Positions 42,309-50,611 are shown, counted from the first letter of the stretch. The stretch is DNA of 64,000 nt from Aurantiacibacter suaedae (GCF_005434915.1 NZ_SKCG01000003.1:248001-312000), one strand, 5' to 3'. The notes: generated by a model from the letters alone, not told the origin. Program-made: numbers and translations.

Positions 42309-43397
42309 CTAAAAAGGCTCCACCGCGCCGCCACTGACTCGCCAACACGCCGCCTCCTGCAAAATCCCCTCAAACGGCGCAGGCTCGGTCCCAGTCAGCC
42401 AAACCTGCGTTCCACTCGCGCGCAGCCGGTCGAACAGGGCCTCGCGTCGCACCGGGTCGAGATGAGCGGCTACCTCGTCGAGCAACAGCACACTGGCGCG
42501 CCCCCGCGCCGCCAGCGCGGCATGGGCGAGCGTGATGGCGACCAACATGGCCTTTTGCTCTCCGGTAGAACACTGCGCCGCCGGAGCCTGTTTGCCCGCC
42601 ATGGTCACCGCCAGATCGTCGCGATGAGGCCCGGTAAGCGTGCGGCGCGCGGAGATGTCGCGGCTGCGGCTGGCGGCGAGCGCCTCCGCCAGTTGACCTG
42701 CGCCCAGCGGGCCGCCCGCCTCGTAGGCGAGCAGGGGGCGGGCGAAGGGTTCATCGGGTTCCAGCGCCAGGGCTTCGGCCAGAGCCTCGACCAGCGCAGC
42801 ACGGCGGCTCGCAAGCGCGGCTCCGGCTTCGGCCAGCTGCGCCTCGTTCGCCGCCAGCCAGCCGCGGTCGGGGCCGCGTTCGTCCGCCAGCATCCGGTTG
42901 CGCTCGCGCAGCGCGGCTTCGAACCTGCCGGAAATGCGGGCATGATCGGGGAAGATCGCCAGGGCCAGCCGGTCCATATAGCGCCGCCGCTCGCCGGGGC
43001 TGGCCATGAACAGCCCATCCATCGCCGGGGTCAGCCAGCCCATGGCGATCCATTCGGCCAGCGCGGTGGCACTCGCATTGGCGCCGTTGATCCGAAGCAG
43101 ACGGCGACCCGGCCGGTCGGCGGCAATGCCGGTGCCCAGCGCGAGCGGCTCGCCGAGGTCGCTCGCAGGCGCGAGCGTGGCGCTGACCGCAAAGCTGCCA
43201 TTGCCGCCAGCCAGTGCCATGTCGGGCAGGGCCGCGCGGCGCAGCCCCCGACCGGGAGCAAACAGCGAGATCGCTTCGAGCACGTTGGTCTTGCCCGCAC
43301 CGTTTTCGCCCACCAGCAGGTTGATGGCGCGCGCACCGTCAAGCCGGGTTTCGGCGTGGTTGCGGAAAGCGGTGAGAAGGATGCGGTCAAGCGCCAT
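42309..43397 (-). CDS. recF: DNA replication and repair protein RecF
   Basis: The 362-residue protein is a complete RecF: LTAFRNHAETRLDG at the start, Walker A VGENGAGKTNVLEAIS, the signature STGEQKAMLVAITLAHA, and Walker B LLLDEVAAHLD. RecF helps load RecA at gaps. It is here apart from dnaA/dnaN, convergent with the esterase gene. Confidence 0.95.
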   Translation of the reverse strand: MALDRILLTAFRNHAETRLDGARAINLLVGENGAGKTNVLEAISLFAPGRGLRRAALPDMALAGGNGSFAVSATLAPASDLGEPLALGTGIAADRPGRRLLRINGANASATALAEWIAMGWLTPAMDGLFMASPGERRRYMDRLALAIFPDHARISGRFEAALRERNRMLADERGPDRGWLAANEAQLAEAGAALASRRAALVEALAEALALEPDEPFARPLLAYEAGGPLGAGQLAEALAASRSRDISARRTLTGPHRDDLAVTMAGKQAPAAQCSTGEQKAMLVAITLAHAALAARGRASVLLLDEVAAHLDPVRREALFDRLRASGTQVWLTGTEPAPFEGILQEAACWRVSGGAVEPF

Positions 43398-43458
43398 GGG
43401 ACGGCCCCGGCATTAGCCGAGCAGGGCGGGGCAGGTCATGCAAAAAGTCCTTCGCCAT

Positions 43459-43481
43459 CACTTGGGAATTTTTCCCAAGTG
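43459..43481. promoter_or_regulatory. Palindrome upstream of a sigma-54 promoter, candidate PspF enhancer
   Basis: CACTTGGGAA-TTT-TTCCCAAGTG is a perfect palindrome with 10-base arms, 73 bases upstream of the -24/-12 element at 43554, a distance usual for enhancer-binding proteins. Its half CTTGGGAA recurs in the pspA/pspF region (54141-54148). It is a good candidate for a PspF site. Confidence 0.6.
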
Positions 43482-43553
43482 TTGGTATTGGTGCAGATCT
43501 AAGCTTGCGGCGCGATGAACGAAAACGGCACGTTTCCGCCGTTTTGCGCAAAC

Positions 43554-43569
43554 TGGCACGCCCCCTGCA
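43554..43569 (+). promoter_or_regulatory. Sigma-54 promoter (-24/-12) of the small peptide/PspC operon
   Basis: TGGCACG-CCCC-CTGCA matches the sigma-54 consensus at GG and GC with exact spacing. Transcription would start near 43580, 45 bases before the small ORF. The preceding CGCAAAC is shared with the psp promoter. Confidence 0.8.
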
Positions 43570-43624
43570 ATGTTGCTGGCATCGAGCGGATGAGCCGCTC
43601 GGATAACCAACAAGGGGATTTATC

Positions 43625-43753
43625 ATGTTTGCCAATTCGGAACTCGCCAATCGTTTCTTCGCCGCTTTCGGCGCACTTGCGATCACCACCGGCCTGCTGG
43701 TGGCCAGCTTCGCTCCGCCCGCCACGACCGCTGCCACGATGGTGCTGGCATGA
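43625..43753 (+). CDS. Small single-helix membrane peptide, first gene of second Psp operon
   Basis: This 42-residue peptide (start MFANSELANRFFAAFGALA) has one hydrophobic stretch and a Pro/Ala/Thr-rich tail (PPATTAATMVLA). It begins right after GGGGATTTATC and its TGA overlaps the ATG of the PspC-like gene. It resembles the first peptide of the psp operon (53862-54017): both start MF, contain RFFA and end in an Ala/Thr tail. No family is known to me. Confidence 0.7.
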   Translation: MFANSELANRFFAAFGALAITTGLLVASFAPPATTAATMVLA

Positions 43754-43962
43754 GCGAATTGAATATGCAGAACAGCCCGCAGGCTCCGCGCAAATTCCAC
43801 CTCGACAAGGGCGACAAGCTGATCGGCGGTGTCTGCTCGGGAATCGCCAACTACACCAATGTCGACCCGCTGCTCGTTCGGTTGATCTTTGCCGTCGGCG
43901 CGGTGGTGGGGTTCGGGAGCCTTTTCCTCATCTACCTGCTGATCTGGCTGCTCGCCAACTGA
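43750..43962 (+). CDS. Short PspC-domain protein
   Basis: The 70-residue protein is a minimal PspC domain: KFHLDKGDKLIGGVCSGIANY, NVDPLLVRLIFAV, and a second membrane segment LFLIYLLIWLLAN. It lacks the C-terminal coiled part of the full PspC at 52352. It is coupled to the small peptide gene and lies behind a sigma-54 promoter, which supports a role in envelope stress with the main Psp system. Confidence 0.9.
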   Translation: MSELNMQNSPQAPRKFHLDKGDKLIGGVCSGIANYTNVDPLLVRLIFAVGAVVGFGSLFLIYLLIWLLAN

Positions 43963-43969
43963 GCGAAAG

Positions 43970-44707
43970 TCAGGAATGCCCGAAGGGGGAGAAATCGGTC
44001 TGTTCGTCGAACACATCGACCCCCTCGCGGCGCTTCAGAAAGTTTACCGCCCAATAGGTGAAAGGGGTGAGCAGCGCTTCCCAGGCAGTCTTGATCGCCC
44101 ACTGGGAGAGTATCACCTGCCACAGCTGCTCGACCGGCCAACCCGCCAGCCCGTAAAACGCGAGCGGGTAGAAGATCAGGCTATCGAGCCCCTGTCCGAC
44201 CACGGTTGAACCAATTGTGCGGGTCCATAGCATCCGTCCTTTGGTCAGCAGCTTCATTTTTGCGAGCACGAAGGCGTTGGCGAACTCGCCCGCCCAGAAC
44301 GCCGCCATCGAAGCGAGCACGATGCGCCAGCTGTTGCCGAACACGAATTCGTAAGCCTCCTGCCCCGGCCATCCTTGAGCCGGCGGCAGCGCCACCACTA
44401 CGGCGGACATGAAGGCCATGAAGGCGAGCGCGGCAAAGCCGGTCCAGATCACGCGCCGCGCGTTGGCATAGCCATAGACCTCGGTCAGCACGTCGCCGAT
44501 GATGTAGCTGATCGGGAAGAACAGCACGCCCGCACCGAAGGCCCACTGCGCGCCGCCGGGGAGCGCCAGATAGCTGGGCTTCGATGCGCCGATGATGTTG
44601 GAAAGCAGCAGGATCGCGACGAAGGCTGCCATCACATATGGATAGTAGCGGAAGGCCTCGGCCCTGTGGCGGTTGGCAGCGGTGGGGTGTGGCGCTTCGT
44701 CATCCAT
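43970..44707 (-). CDS. yhhQ: Queuosine precursor transporter, YhhQ/VUT family
   Basis: This 245-residue membrane protein has about six helices and the family motifs SNIIGASKP, FPISYIIGDVLTEVYGYANARRVIW and GEFANAFVLAKMK, then GQGLDSLIFYPLAF. YhhQ imports preQ0/preQ1 for queuosine in tRNA. It is convergent with the PspC-like gene, with seven bases between them. Confidence 0.92.
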   Translation of the reverse strand: MDDEAPHPTAANRHRAEAFRYYPYVMAAFVAILLLSNIIGASKPSYLALPGGAQWAFGAGVLFFPISYIIGDVLTEVYGYANARRVIWTGFAALAFMAFMSAVVVALPPAQGWPGQEAYEFVFGNSWRIVLASMAAFWAGEFANAFVLAKMKLLTKGRMLWTRTIGSTVVGQGLDSLIFYPLAFYGLAGWPVEQLWQVILSQWAIKTAWEALLTPFTYWAVNFLKRREGVDVFDEQTDFSPFGHS

Positions 44708-44815
44708 CGCGGGAAGTTAACGCGAGCGGCCCGCAAGCGGTAGAGGGCGGATAGCGGATTATGCGACGCTGCCGATTTGCCTAGCCCGCAAAGATCGCTA
44801 AGTGCCATGGCCAAC

Positions 44816-44892
44816 GCGCCCATAGCTCAGCTGGATAGAGCACGGGACTTCTAATCCTGAGGCCGCAGGTTCGAATCCTGCTGGGCGCGCCA
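44816..44892 (+). tRNA. tRNA-Arg (UCU)
   Basis: The 77-base cloverleaf has acceptor GCGCCCA/TGGGCGC, discriminator G and encoded CCA, D-stem GCTC/GAGC, anticodon stem CGGGA/TCCTG around CTTCTAA (anticodon TCT), and T-arm with GGTTCGAATCC. All stems pair, with one G-U in the anticodon stem. Confidence 0.95.
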
Positions 44893-45095
44893 ATCAGCTT
44901 TCTCCTCTGATCGTCCAAGCGACCTGTGCCCATTCGGGACGGGCGTCGGGATTCCGCGAGTGACCAAACAATAGATATTCTCGGAAAGTTAAGACGGTGG
45001 TAACCATCTTTTGCTCGCGACTCGTGCTGACCGGATCGCAACACGCAAAAAGAAAAACAGCGTAGCAGTGTCAGTCTTTATTATAGGATTGTCTT

Positions 45096-45287
45096 ATGTC
45101 GGAAACTCTTCAAGCAGAGAGCTTTTCTAATACCGGCCTGCGCGTTTACGAAGCTCCGGTTTTGGAAAGGGTCGGTCGTTTCGAAACTCTCACCCGCGGT
45201 GGGGTGGACGGTAACTTCACCGATATGGTCTTCCCTGCTGGCACTCCTCGCGGAGATATCACGTTTTACGATCCTACATTTTCGTGA
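45096..45287 (+). CDS. Lasso-type RiPP precursor peptide (orphan)
   Basis: This 63-residue peptide carries the lasso leader motif YxxPxLxxxGxxxxxT exactly: Tyr18, Pro21, Leu23, Gly27, Thr33 (in YEAPVLERVGRFETLT). Thr33 would be at -2. Cleavage after Arg34 gives a 29-residue core starting at Gly35, with Asp43 at core position 9, right for a Gly1-Asp9 ring. The core (GGVDGNFTDMVFPAG and on to FYDPTFS) has aromatic residues near the tail that could act as plugs. An AGGA lies ten bases before ATG. No cyclase, protease or export gene is near, so maturation would need enzymes elsewhere. Confidence 0.8.
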   Translation: MSETLQAESFSNTGLRVYEAPVLERVGRFETLTRGGVDGNFTDMVFPAGTPRGDITFYDPTFS

Positions 45288-45325
45288 TCTGCCAGAAGTA
45301 TTTACAACACTTTATTTAAGGTCGT

Positions 45326-45354
45326 CCGGTCGGTGTTCCAAAAGCGCCGACCGG
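45326..45354 (+). terminator. Hairpin after the lasso precursor gene
   Basis: CCGGTCGGTG (45326-45335) pairs with CGCCGACCGG (45345-45354) with one G-U. It lies 38 bases after the stop. No T tract follows, so it may be an mRNA-stabilising stem instead of a true terminator. Confidence 0.5.
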
Positions 45355-45540
45355 TACGCGATGATTAAGAATATCAGCGTAAAATCCTGTGATCTGGCCC
45401 CTAGCGCACGGCTGGCGCGCGCCTGATTTTGCCGCTCACGATCTGGCTCGATGAACGATGTCGGATTTTTTGACAGCCCGCGCTGCCATTAACATTTTGA
45501 GAACCATCGTCTTGCGCTGATTTTACGGTTTCGCCCAGAC

Positions 45541-45556
45541 TGGCACGCGCCATGCG
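45541..45556 (+). promoter_or_regulatory. Candidate sigma-54 promoter without a gene
   Basis: TGGCACG-CGCC-ATGCG has GG and GC at the right -24/-12 spacing and is preceded by GAC, as in the other two sites (AACTGGCAC). It differs from the consensus at two outer bases. The start would be near 45567, leading to a hairpin and no coding frame. Confidence 0.5.
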
Positions 45557-45566
45557 TCTTTTCTGA

Positions 45567-45650
45567 TGTACCTTTCGAGGTCTTCGTTAGAGGCGGGGCC
45601 GTTTCCCCATGGTCCCCACCTGTCTCCCGGCCCCGCCTCGCCCGAGCTTT
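45567..45650 (+). ncRNA. Candidate sigma-54-dependent small RNA
   Basis: The transcript expected from the 45541 promoter includes a perfect 12-base-pair stem, GAGGCGGGGCCG (45590-45601) with CGGCCCCGCCTC (45628-45639), with a 26-base loop, followed by GCCCGAGCTTTTCCC. This could form the 3' end of an RNA of about 80 to 90 bases. A 46-codon frame starting at 45566 is leaderless and unlikely. The RNA is inferred only from promoter and fold. Confidence 0.4.
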
Positions 45651-45715
45651 TCCCAAATCACCGATCCCGCAGCCGCTGCCAGGCGCAGCAAGAACAATTG
45701 CCGTGACGCAACGAA

Positions 45716-45752
45716 AAATCCGCTGCCGAGCGTGAGGCCGGGCAGCGGATTT
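45716..45752 (-). terminator. Rho-independent terminator of grxD
   Basis: AAATCCGCTGCC (45716-45727) and GGCAGCGGATTT (45741-45752) pair perfectly. On the minus strand the stem is followed by a T run (opposite the A tract at 45714-45718). It lies 38 bases after the grxD stop. Confidence 0.85.
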
Positions 45753-45789
45753 GGAATAGTCAGTCGGCCCCAAAAGGGGCGGGCAAATA

Positions 45790-46119
45790 TCAGGAAGCTT
45801 TCGCGACCTTCTTTTCATCGAGCAGGGTCTGCAATTCGCCTGCTTCGTACATTTCCATCATGATGTCCGAGCCGCCGACAAATTCGCCCTTCACATAGAG
45901 CTGGGGGATGGTCGGCCAGTCGGAAAAGGCCTTGATGCCCTGGCGCACTTCCATGTCCTGCAACACGTCGACGCTGTCGAAGGCGACGTTGCAATGGTCG
46001 AGGATTGCCACGGCGCGGCTGGAAAAGCCGCATTGGGGGAACAGCGGCGTTCCTTTCATGAACAGGACGACATCGGAATCGCCGACGATCTTGGTAAGGC
46101 GGGCGTTGATATCAGACAT
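45790..46119 (-). CDS. grxD: Monothiol glutaredoxin GrxD
   Basis: The 109-residue protein is a CGFS-type glutaredoxin: VLFMKGTPLFPQCGFSSRAVAIL, then DWPTIPQLYVKGEFVGGSDI, all typical. It carries and transfers Fe-S clusters, often with a BolA partner, and bolA is the gene just upstream. ATG 46119 is chosen; GTG 46131 is possible. Confidence 0.95.
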   Translation of the reverse strand: MSDINARLTKIVGDSDVVLFMKGTPLFPQCGFSSRAVAILDHCNVAFDSVDVLQDMEVRQGIKAFSDWPTIPQLYVKGEFVGGSDIMMEMYEAGELQTLLDEKKVAKAS

Positions 46120-46152
46120 GGGGGCACTCACTGGTAAATTCGATCATGACAA

Positions 46153-46386
46153 TCACTTGGGCACGGCGGTGGTCACTTGCAAGGCGTGCAGTTCCCCGCC
46201 CACCCGCTCACCGATCGCGGCATAGACCATCTTGTGCTGCGCCACGCGGCTCTTGCCGGCGAAGGCGGCGCTGGTGACGCGCGCGTGCCAGTGATCGTTA
46301 TCGCCTGCGAGGTCGATCATTTCGACTTCGGCATCGGGCAAGGCGGCGCGGATCAGCGCCTCGATTTCGGCAGCAGGCATCGCCAT
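46153..46386 (-). CDS. BolA-family protein
   Basis: The 77-residue protein is a short BolA: IEALIRAALPDAEVEMIDLAGDNDHWHARVTSAAFAGKSRV (in parts: DAEVEMIDLAGDNDHW, FAGKSRVAQHKMVY), ending LHALQVTTAVPK. It pairs with GrxD to bind an Fe-S cluster. It lies between DUF1476 and grxD, a stable alphaproteobacterial cluster. Confidence 0.93.
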   Translation of the reverse strand: MAMPAAEIEALIRAALPDAEVEMIDLAGDNDHWHARVTSAAFAGKSRVAQHKMVYAAIGERVGGELHALQVTTAVPK

Positions 46387-46396
46387 CGCGCAGGCC

Positions 46397-46720
46397 TCAG
46401 CTTTCGCTCATCAGCTGGCGACGCGCTTCGACCGCGCTTTCGCCAAGCTGCGCGCGCACCGTGGCTTCTTCGACATCGCAGCCGGCCTGGGTCAGGTCAC
46501 CGAGCACCTTGCGGATCACGTCCTCGTCACCCGCTTCCTCGAAGTCTGCTTGGACGACCGCCTTCTTGTAAGCTTCGGTTTCCTCGGGCGTGAGGTTCAT
46601 CAGTTTCGCCGCCCATTCGCCCAGCAAGCGGTTGCGGCGTGCGGCGATGCGGAAGGCGGTGTTCTCGTCCATGGCGAACTTGGCCTCCTCGGCGCGTTCG
46701 CGGTCGTTGAAACTGGTCAT
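46397..46720 (-). CDS. DUF1476 protein (F1-ATPase zeta-inhibitor family)
   Basis: The 107-residue helical protein starts MTSFNDRERAEEAKFAMDEN and has FRIAARRNRLLGEWAA, the family signature. In Paracoccus the zeta subunit of this family inhibits ATP hydrolysis by F1. The N-terminal segment fits the inhibitory region. The start at 46720 is the conserved one; the frame is open to 46780. Confidence 0.9.
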   Translation of the reverse strand: MTSFNDRERAEEAKFAMDENTAFRIAARRNRLLGEWAAKLMNLTPEETEAYKKAVVQADFEEAGDEDVIRKVLGDLTQAGCDVEEATVRAQLGESAVEARRQLMSES

Positions 46721-46746
46721 GCGTGCGGTCCCCTCAAGGAAAAAAG

Positions 46747-47349
46747 CTAGGCGGCAGCCTTCGTGCCGCTGGCCACCCACGGTTGCTCGCGGCGCAGGCG
46801 GTCCTCGAAAGCGCTGATTACGGCATCGCTTTGCAGCGTCAATCCAACTTCGTCGAGCCCTTCGAGCAGGCAGTTCTTGCGAAACGGGTCGATTTCAAAG
46901 GTCCAGCGGTCCTGGAAGGGCGTGCTCACGCTCTGGTTCTCCAGGTCGATGGTGATGGAATCGGTCTGGGCGACTTCCATCAGCCGGTCGACCGCTTCTT
47001 GCGGCAGAGCGACGGTAAGAATGCCGTTCTTGAACGCGTTGCCACTGAAAATATCGGAAAAGCTCGGTGCGATAACGGCCTTCACGCCCATGTCGAGCAG
47101 AGCCCAGGCGGCATGTTCGCGGCTTGACCCGCAGCCGAAGTTATCGCCCGCGATAACGATCGGCGCACCGGCGAACTCGGGATTGTCGAACACCGAATCG
47201 CCATCTTTGCGCAGCGCCTCGAACGCACCTTCACCAAGCCCGTCACGAGTGACGGTCTTGAGGAAATGGGCGGGGATGATGATGTCGGTATCGACGTTCT
47301 TCATCCCGAACGGATAGGCGCGGCCTTCGACTTCGGTGACCTTCTCCAT
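46747..47349 (-). CDS. leuD: 3-isopropylmalate dehydratase small subunit
   Basis: The 200-residue protein has the LeuD pattern: [41 protein letters not shown] and [10 protein letters not shown]. With LeuC it makes the leucine pathway isomerase. It follows leuC by two small genes on the same strand and its ATG overlaps the upstream stop (ATGA). Confidence 0.96.
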   Translation of the reverse strand: MEKVTEVEGRAYPFGMKNVDTDIIIPAHFLKTVTRDGLGEGAFEALRKDGDSVFDNPEFAGAPIVIAGDNFGCGSSREHAAWALLDMGVKAVIAPSFSDIFSGNAFKNGILTVALPQEAVDRLMEVAQTDSITIDLENQSVSTPFQDRWTFEIDPFRKNCLLEGLDEVGLTLQSDAVISAFEDRLRREQPWVASGTKAAA

Positions 47350-47516
47350 CAGTCGGTCTCCGGCGCTTCGCCAGAGGGGATCGGCGGCAGCTGCTCAGGT
47401 TCGTCGACCGTTTTCTTCTTGCGCGAGGTGAACAGGAGCGCCGCGGCAATCGCGGCCGAGCCGATGGCAGCGCCTGCAATGGCGGCCGTTGTACCGGGGA
47501 TCTTTGTCTTGGTCAT
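47349..47516 (-). CDS. Small single-helix membrane protein between leuC and leuD
   Basis: This 55-residue product starts [21 protein letters not shown] and has one helix ([20 protein letters not shown]), then a basic patch (SRKKKT) and an acidic Pro-rich tail. It is translationally coupled to leuD by an ATGA overlap. No family is recognised. Confidence 0.6.
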   Translation of the reverse strand: MTKTKIPGTTAAIAGAAIGSAAIAAALLFTSRKKKTVDEPEQLPPIPSGEAPETD

Positions 47517-47556
47517 AATGAGGCCAAATGCGCGTGCGGCGGCCCGGTTGCAAGGG

Positions 47557-48054
47557 TCAGCCGAGAAATTTGCGCAGAGCCATCCAGCGCTCGATCTTTT
47601 CCGCAAGCGGCATGGCGGCATAGGCGGCGCTGGAAGAGGGCAGATCGACAAGCTGCGGTGCGGTGTGCCCAGCCAGCTGTTTGCGCCCGATCTTGGCCGA
47701 CTTCGCGCCGTTGAAGGCGAGAGCGCGAAGCTGCGGCAGGCTTGCGGCAAATTCGGCCAGCGGGTTTGCCTCGTGCGCGCGGATCGCGGTGTCGAGGCTG
47801 CCGCTGCGCTCGGCCGATGCCACCGTATCCCACAGGCCGATATGATGCGCGCGCAAGGTGGCAAGGCGGGCCTCGTATTCAAGCGAGGCCAGATCGCAGC
47901 CGATCACCGCGCCGACGAGGTGCCAGAAGCCATTGCCCGGATGCGCGTAATAGCGGCGCTCGACGAGCGAGCGTTCACCCGGAAGCGAGCCGAGGATGAC
48001 GAGGCGCGTGTCGCTATCGACGACCGCGCCGAAGCCGCTCTTACGCAGGCTCAC
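47557..48054 (-). CDS. DNA-deoxyinosine glycosylase (UDG superfamily)
   Basis: The 165-residue protein has the motif [25 protein letters not shown], which defines hypoxanthine/uracil-like glycosylases of the HDG type, plus [16 protein letters not shown] and the second active loop LPSSSAAYA. It removes deaminated bases. GTG 48054 lies inside the end of leuC (14-base overlap); longer starts have no support. Confidence 0.88.
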   Translation of the reverse strand: MSLRKSGFGAVVDSDTRLVILGSLPGERSLVERRYYAHPGNGFWHLVGAVIGCDLASLEYEARLATLRAHHIGLWDTVASAERSGSLDTAIRAHEANPLAEFAASLPQLRALAFNGAKSAKIGRKQLAGHTAPQLVDLPSSSAAYAAMPLAEKIERWMALRKFLG

Positions 48055-49477
48055 GCACCAGTTCGCGCACGTCGGTAAGGCGTCCGGTGACTGCCGCCGC
48101 CGCCGCCATGGCGGGCGAGACGAGGTGTGTGCGCGCTCCCGGACCCTGCCGGCCGACAAAGTTGCGGTTGCTGGTCGAGGCCGAGCGTTCGCCCGCCGGC
48201 ACCTTGTCGGGGTTCATGCCAAGACAGGCCGAGCAACCGGGTTCGCGCCATTCCAACCCTGCTTCGGTGAAAACCTTGTCCAGCCCCTCAGCCTCTGCCT
48301 GAAGCTTCACGAGGCCCGAGCCGGGCACCACGATGCCCCACTTGATGTTCGGGTGGACCTTCCGCCCGCGCAGCACTTCGGCGGCGGCGCGCATGTCCTC
48401 GATCCGGCTGTTGGTGCACGAGCCGATAAAGATGTTCTGCACCTCGACCTCGGCCAGCTTCTGACCCGGCGCGAGGCCCATGTAGTCAAGGCTCGCCTGC
48501 GCGGCGCGCTGCTTGTTCGGATCGGCAAAGCTCATCGGGTCGGGAACCGCGCCCGAAATACCCACGGTGTCCTCGGGACTGGTGCCCCAGGTCACGGTCG
48601 GCTCGATCACCGAAGCATCGATCACCACAGACTTGTCGAACGTTGCACCTTCGTCTGTGTGGAGCGTCTTCCAGTAGGCGACGGCCTCGTCCCACTCGGC
48701 ACCCTTGGGAGCCAGCGGACGATCCTTGAGATAGGCGAAGGTCGTCTCGTCAGGCGCGATCAGGCCTGCGCGTGCGCCGCCCTCGATGCTCATGTTGCAA
48801 ACGGTGAGGCGCGCCTCGATGCTCATCTGCTCGAAGACCTTGCCGCGATACTCGATTACGTGGCCGGTGCCGCCCGCAGTGCCGATGGCACCGACGATGT
48901 GCATGATCAGATCCTTGGCGGTGACGCCGGGGCCGAGATCGCCCTCGACGCGCACTTCCATCGTCTTCGACTTGCGCAGCTGGAGCGTCTGTGTGGCGAG
49001 CACATGCTCGACCTCGCTGGTGCCAATCCCGAAGGCGAGGGCACCTACGCCGCCATGGCAGGCGGTGTGCGAATCGCCGCAGACGATGGTGGTGCCCGGC
49101 AGAGAGAATCCCTGCTCGGGGCCGACCACGTGAACGATGCCCTGTTCGCGCGCCGTGGCGCCGAAATAGCGAATGCCGAATTCGGGCGCGTTCTTTTCCA
49201 GAGCGGCGAGCTGCTGCGCGCTCTGCGGATCGGCGATGGGAATGCGCTTACCCGCCGCATCCACACGCGCCGTGGTGGGCACGTTATGGTCAGGCACGGC
49301 CAGCGTCAGCTCGGGGCGGCGCACCGTGCGGCCGGCCATGCGCAGCGCCTCGAACGCCTGCGGGCTGGTCACCTCGTGAACGAGATGGCGGTCGATGAAG
49401 ATCAGGCAGGTGCCATCCTCGCGCTGAGCGACGACGTGGGCATCCCAGATTTTTTCGTAGAGCGTTCTGGCGGTCAT
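48041..49477 (-). CDS. leuC: 3-isopropylmalate dehydratase large subunit
   Basis: The 478-residue protein is a full Leu[13 protein letters not shown] start, [21 protein letters not shown] with the first cluster Cys region, [15 protein letters not shown] and [13 protein letters not shown] with the other Cys ligands for the 4Fe-4S cluster. It works with LeuD, encoded two genes downstream. A glycosylase gene overlaps its end. Confidence 0.97.
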   Translation of the reverse strand: MTARTLYEKIWDAHVVAQREDGTCLIFIDRHLVHEVTSPQAFEALRMAGRTVRRPELTLAVPDHNVPTTARVDAAGKRIPIADPQSAQQLAALEKNAPEFGIRYFGATAREQGIVHVVGPEQGFSLPGTTIVCGDSHTACHGGVGALAFGIGTSEVEHVLATQTLQLRKSKTMEVRVEGDLGPGVTAKDLIMHIVGAIGTAGGTGHVIEYRGKVFEQMSIEARLTVCNMSIEGGARAGLIAPDETTFAYLKDRPLAPKGAEWDEAVAYWKTLHTDEGATFDKSVVIDASVIEPTVTWGTSPEDTVGISGAVPDPMSFADPNKQRAAQASLDYMGLAPGQKLAEVEVQNIFIGSCTNSRIEDMRAAAEVLRGRKVHPNIKWGIVVPGSGLVKLQAEAEGLDKVFTEAGLEWREPGCSACLGMNPDKVPAGERSASTSNRNFVGRQGPGARTHLVSPAMAAAAAVTGRLTDVRELVREPA

Positions 49478-49594
49478 GATGCGGGGCAGATAGCGATCCT
49501 TTGCTCCCTCGCCAAGTCAGCGCTCGCCACCATGGTGGTGATCGCGCATAATAGACACCTTGGCAAAAGCGCCTCCGGTAGCTATTTGAAACTT

Positions 49595-50020
49595 ATGCCT
49601 GCAAACTCCCACACCATGCCGATCACTATCGAAGCCGGCGACATCGACTTCATGGGGCACGTCAACAATGCCCGCTATCTGGGCTGGGTGCAGGATGTGG
49701 TGCTGGCGCACTGGAACAAGCTGGCCCCGGCCGAAGAAGCGGCACGCATCGCGTGGGTCGCGCTCAAGCACGAGATTACCTATCGCAAGCCAGCCTTTCT
49801 GGCCGACGATATCAACGCCACCACGGTGCTCGAAAAGGTCGCCGGCGCGCGCGCGTTTTACAACACCGTGATCGCGCGCGGTGAAGACGTTCTGGCCGAA
49901 ATCAAGAGCATGTGGTGCTGTCTTGATAAGGACAGCCTGCGCCCCTCGCGAATCGACCGTGACGTGGCCGAGCAGTATTTTGGCCTCCCGCGCAAGCAGG
50001 ACACCTATCGCGGCGACTGA
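49595..50020 (+). CDS. Acyl-CoA thioesterase, hot-dog fold (4HBT type)
   Basis: The 141-residue protein has the 4HBT signature: EAGDIDFMGHVNNARYLGWVQD (with the active Asp and HVNNA-like loop), then EITYRKPAFLADDI. Substrates are probably acyl-CoAs. ATG 49595 is chosen, with ATG 49616 possible. A much longer upstream frame is antisense to leuC. It is divergent from leuC and followed by crtZ. Confidence 0.9.
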   Translation: MPANSHTMPITIEAGDIDFMGHVNNARYLGWVQDVVLAHWNKLAPAEEAARIAWVALKHEITYRKPAFLADDINATTVLEKVAGARAFYNTVIARGEDVLAEIKSMWCCLDKDSLRPSRIDRDVAEQYFGLPRKQDTYRGD

Positions 50021-50070
50021 CGCGCCGCCTGTGTCTGGCAAGGCTGGACGCTTGCGCCTATAACGCTCTG

Positions 50071-50607
50071 ATGACCGATATTCTGCTTCCCGCGCTGATC
50101 GTGCTGGCCACTGTGGCGTGGATGGAGTGGGTCGCCTGGGCGAGTCACAAGTATATCATGCATGGTTGGGGCTGGGGCTGGCATCGCGATCATCATGAGC
50201 CGCATCACAATGTCCTGGAGAAAAATGACCTCTATGCCGTGGTCGGCGCGGCGATGAGCATTGCGATGTTCGCGCTCGGTTCGCCGCTGGTGATGGGGGA
50301 GGGTGCCTGGTGGCCCGCCACTTGGATCGGGCTGGGCATCCTGTTTTATGGCATCATCTACACGCTGGTTCACGACGGGCTGGTCCACCAGCGTTATTTC
50401 AAATGGGTGCCCAAGCGCGGTTATGCCAAGCGACTGGTGCAGGCTCATCGGCTCCACCATGCAACCGTGGGCAAGGAAGGCGGAGTGAGCTTCGGCTTTG
50501 TCTGGGCGCAAGACCCGGCCAAGCTCAAGGCCGAACTGCGACGTCAGCGTGAGGCGGGCATCGCTGTGGTGCGCGAGAGTGCGCAGCCGGTGGGGCGCAA
50601 CCTTTAG
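50071..50607 (+). CDS. crtZ: Beta-carotene hydroxylase CrtZ
   Basis: The 178-residue membrane protein has the diiron His motifs of CrtZ: ASHKYIMHGWGWGWHRDHHEPHH, split as HKYIMH and HRDHHEPHH, and later VHDGLVHQRYF and AHRLHHA. It hydroxylates beta-rings to zeaxanthin. The gene stands outside a visible crt cluster. It supports a yellow-orange sphingomonad host. Confidence 0.95.
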   Translation: MTDILLPALIVLATVAWMEWVAWASHKYIMHGWGWGWHRDHHEPHHNVLEKNDLYAVVGAAMSIAMFALGSPLVMGEGAWWPATWIGLGILFYGIIYTLVHDGLVHQRYFKWVPKRGYAKRLVQAHRLHHATVGKEGGVSFGFVWAQDPAKLKAELRRQREAGIAVVRESAQPVGRNL

Positions 50608-50611
50608 CGGC

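Larger units (their letters stand above)
45288..45789. other. Non-coding region between lasso precursor and grxD
   Basis: These 502 bases hold no supported protein gene. They contain a hairpin after the lasso precursor, a sigma-54-like promoter at 45541, a 12-base-pair hairpin at 45590-45639 and the grxD terminator. Short frames here lack ribosome sites. Confidence 0.6.

Noticed and set aside
44781-45044. Frame antisense to tRNA-Arg
   Set aside because: Its middle is the reverse of the tRNA gene, a common false ORF.
45566-45706. 46-codon frame in the sRNA candidate
   Set aside because: Its ATG is at the predicted transcript start with no leader, and the product is unlike the Psp-linked small peptides.
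47996-49594. Upstream part of the long plus-strand frame before the thioesterase
   Set aside because: It is antisense to leuC and unrelated to the thioesterase fold.
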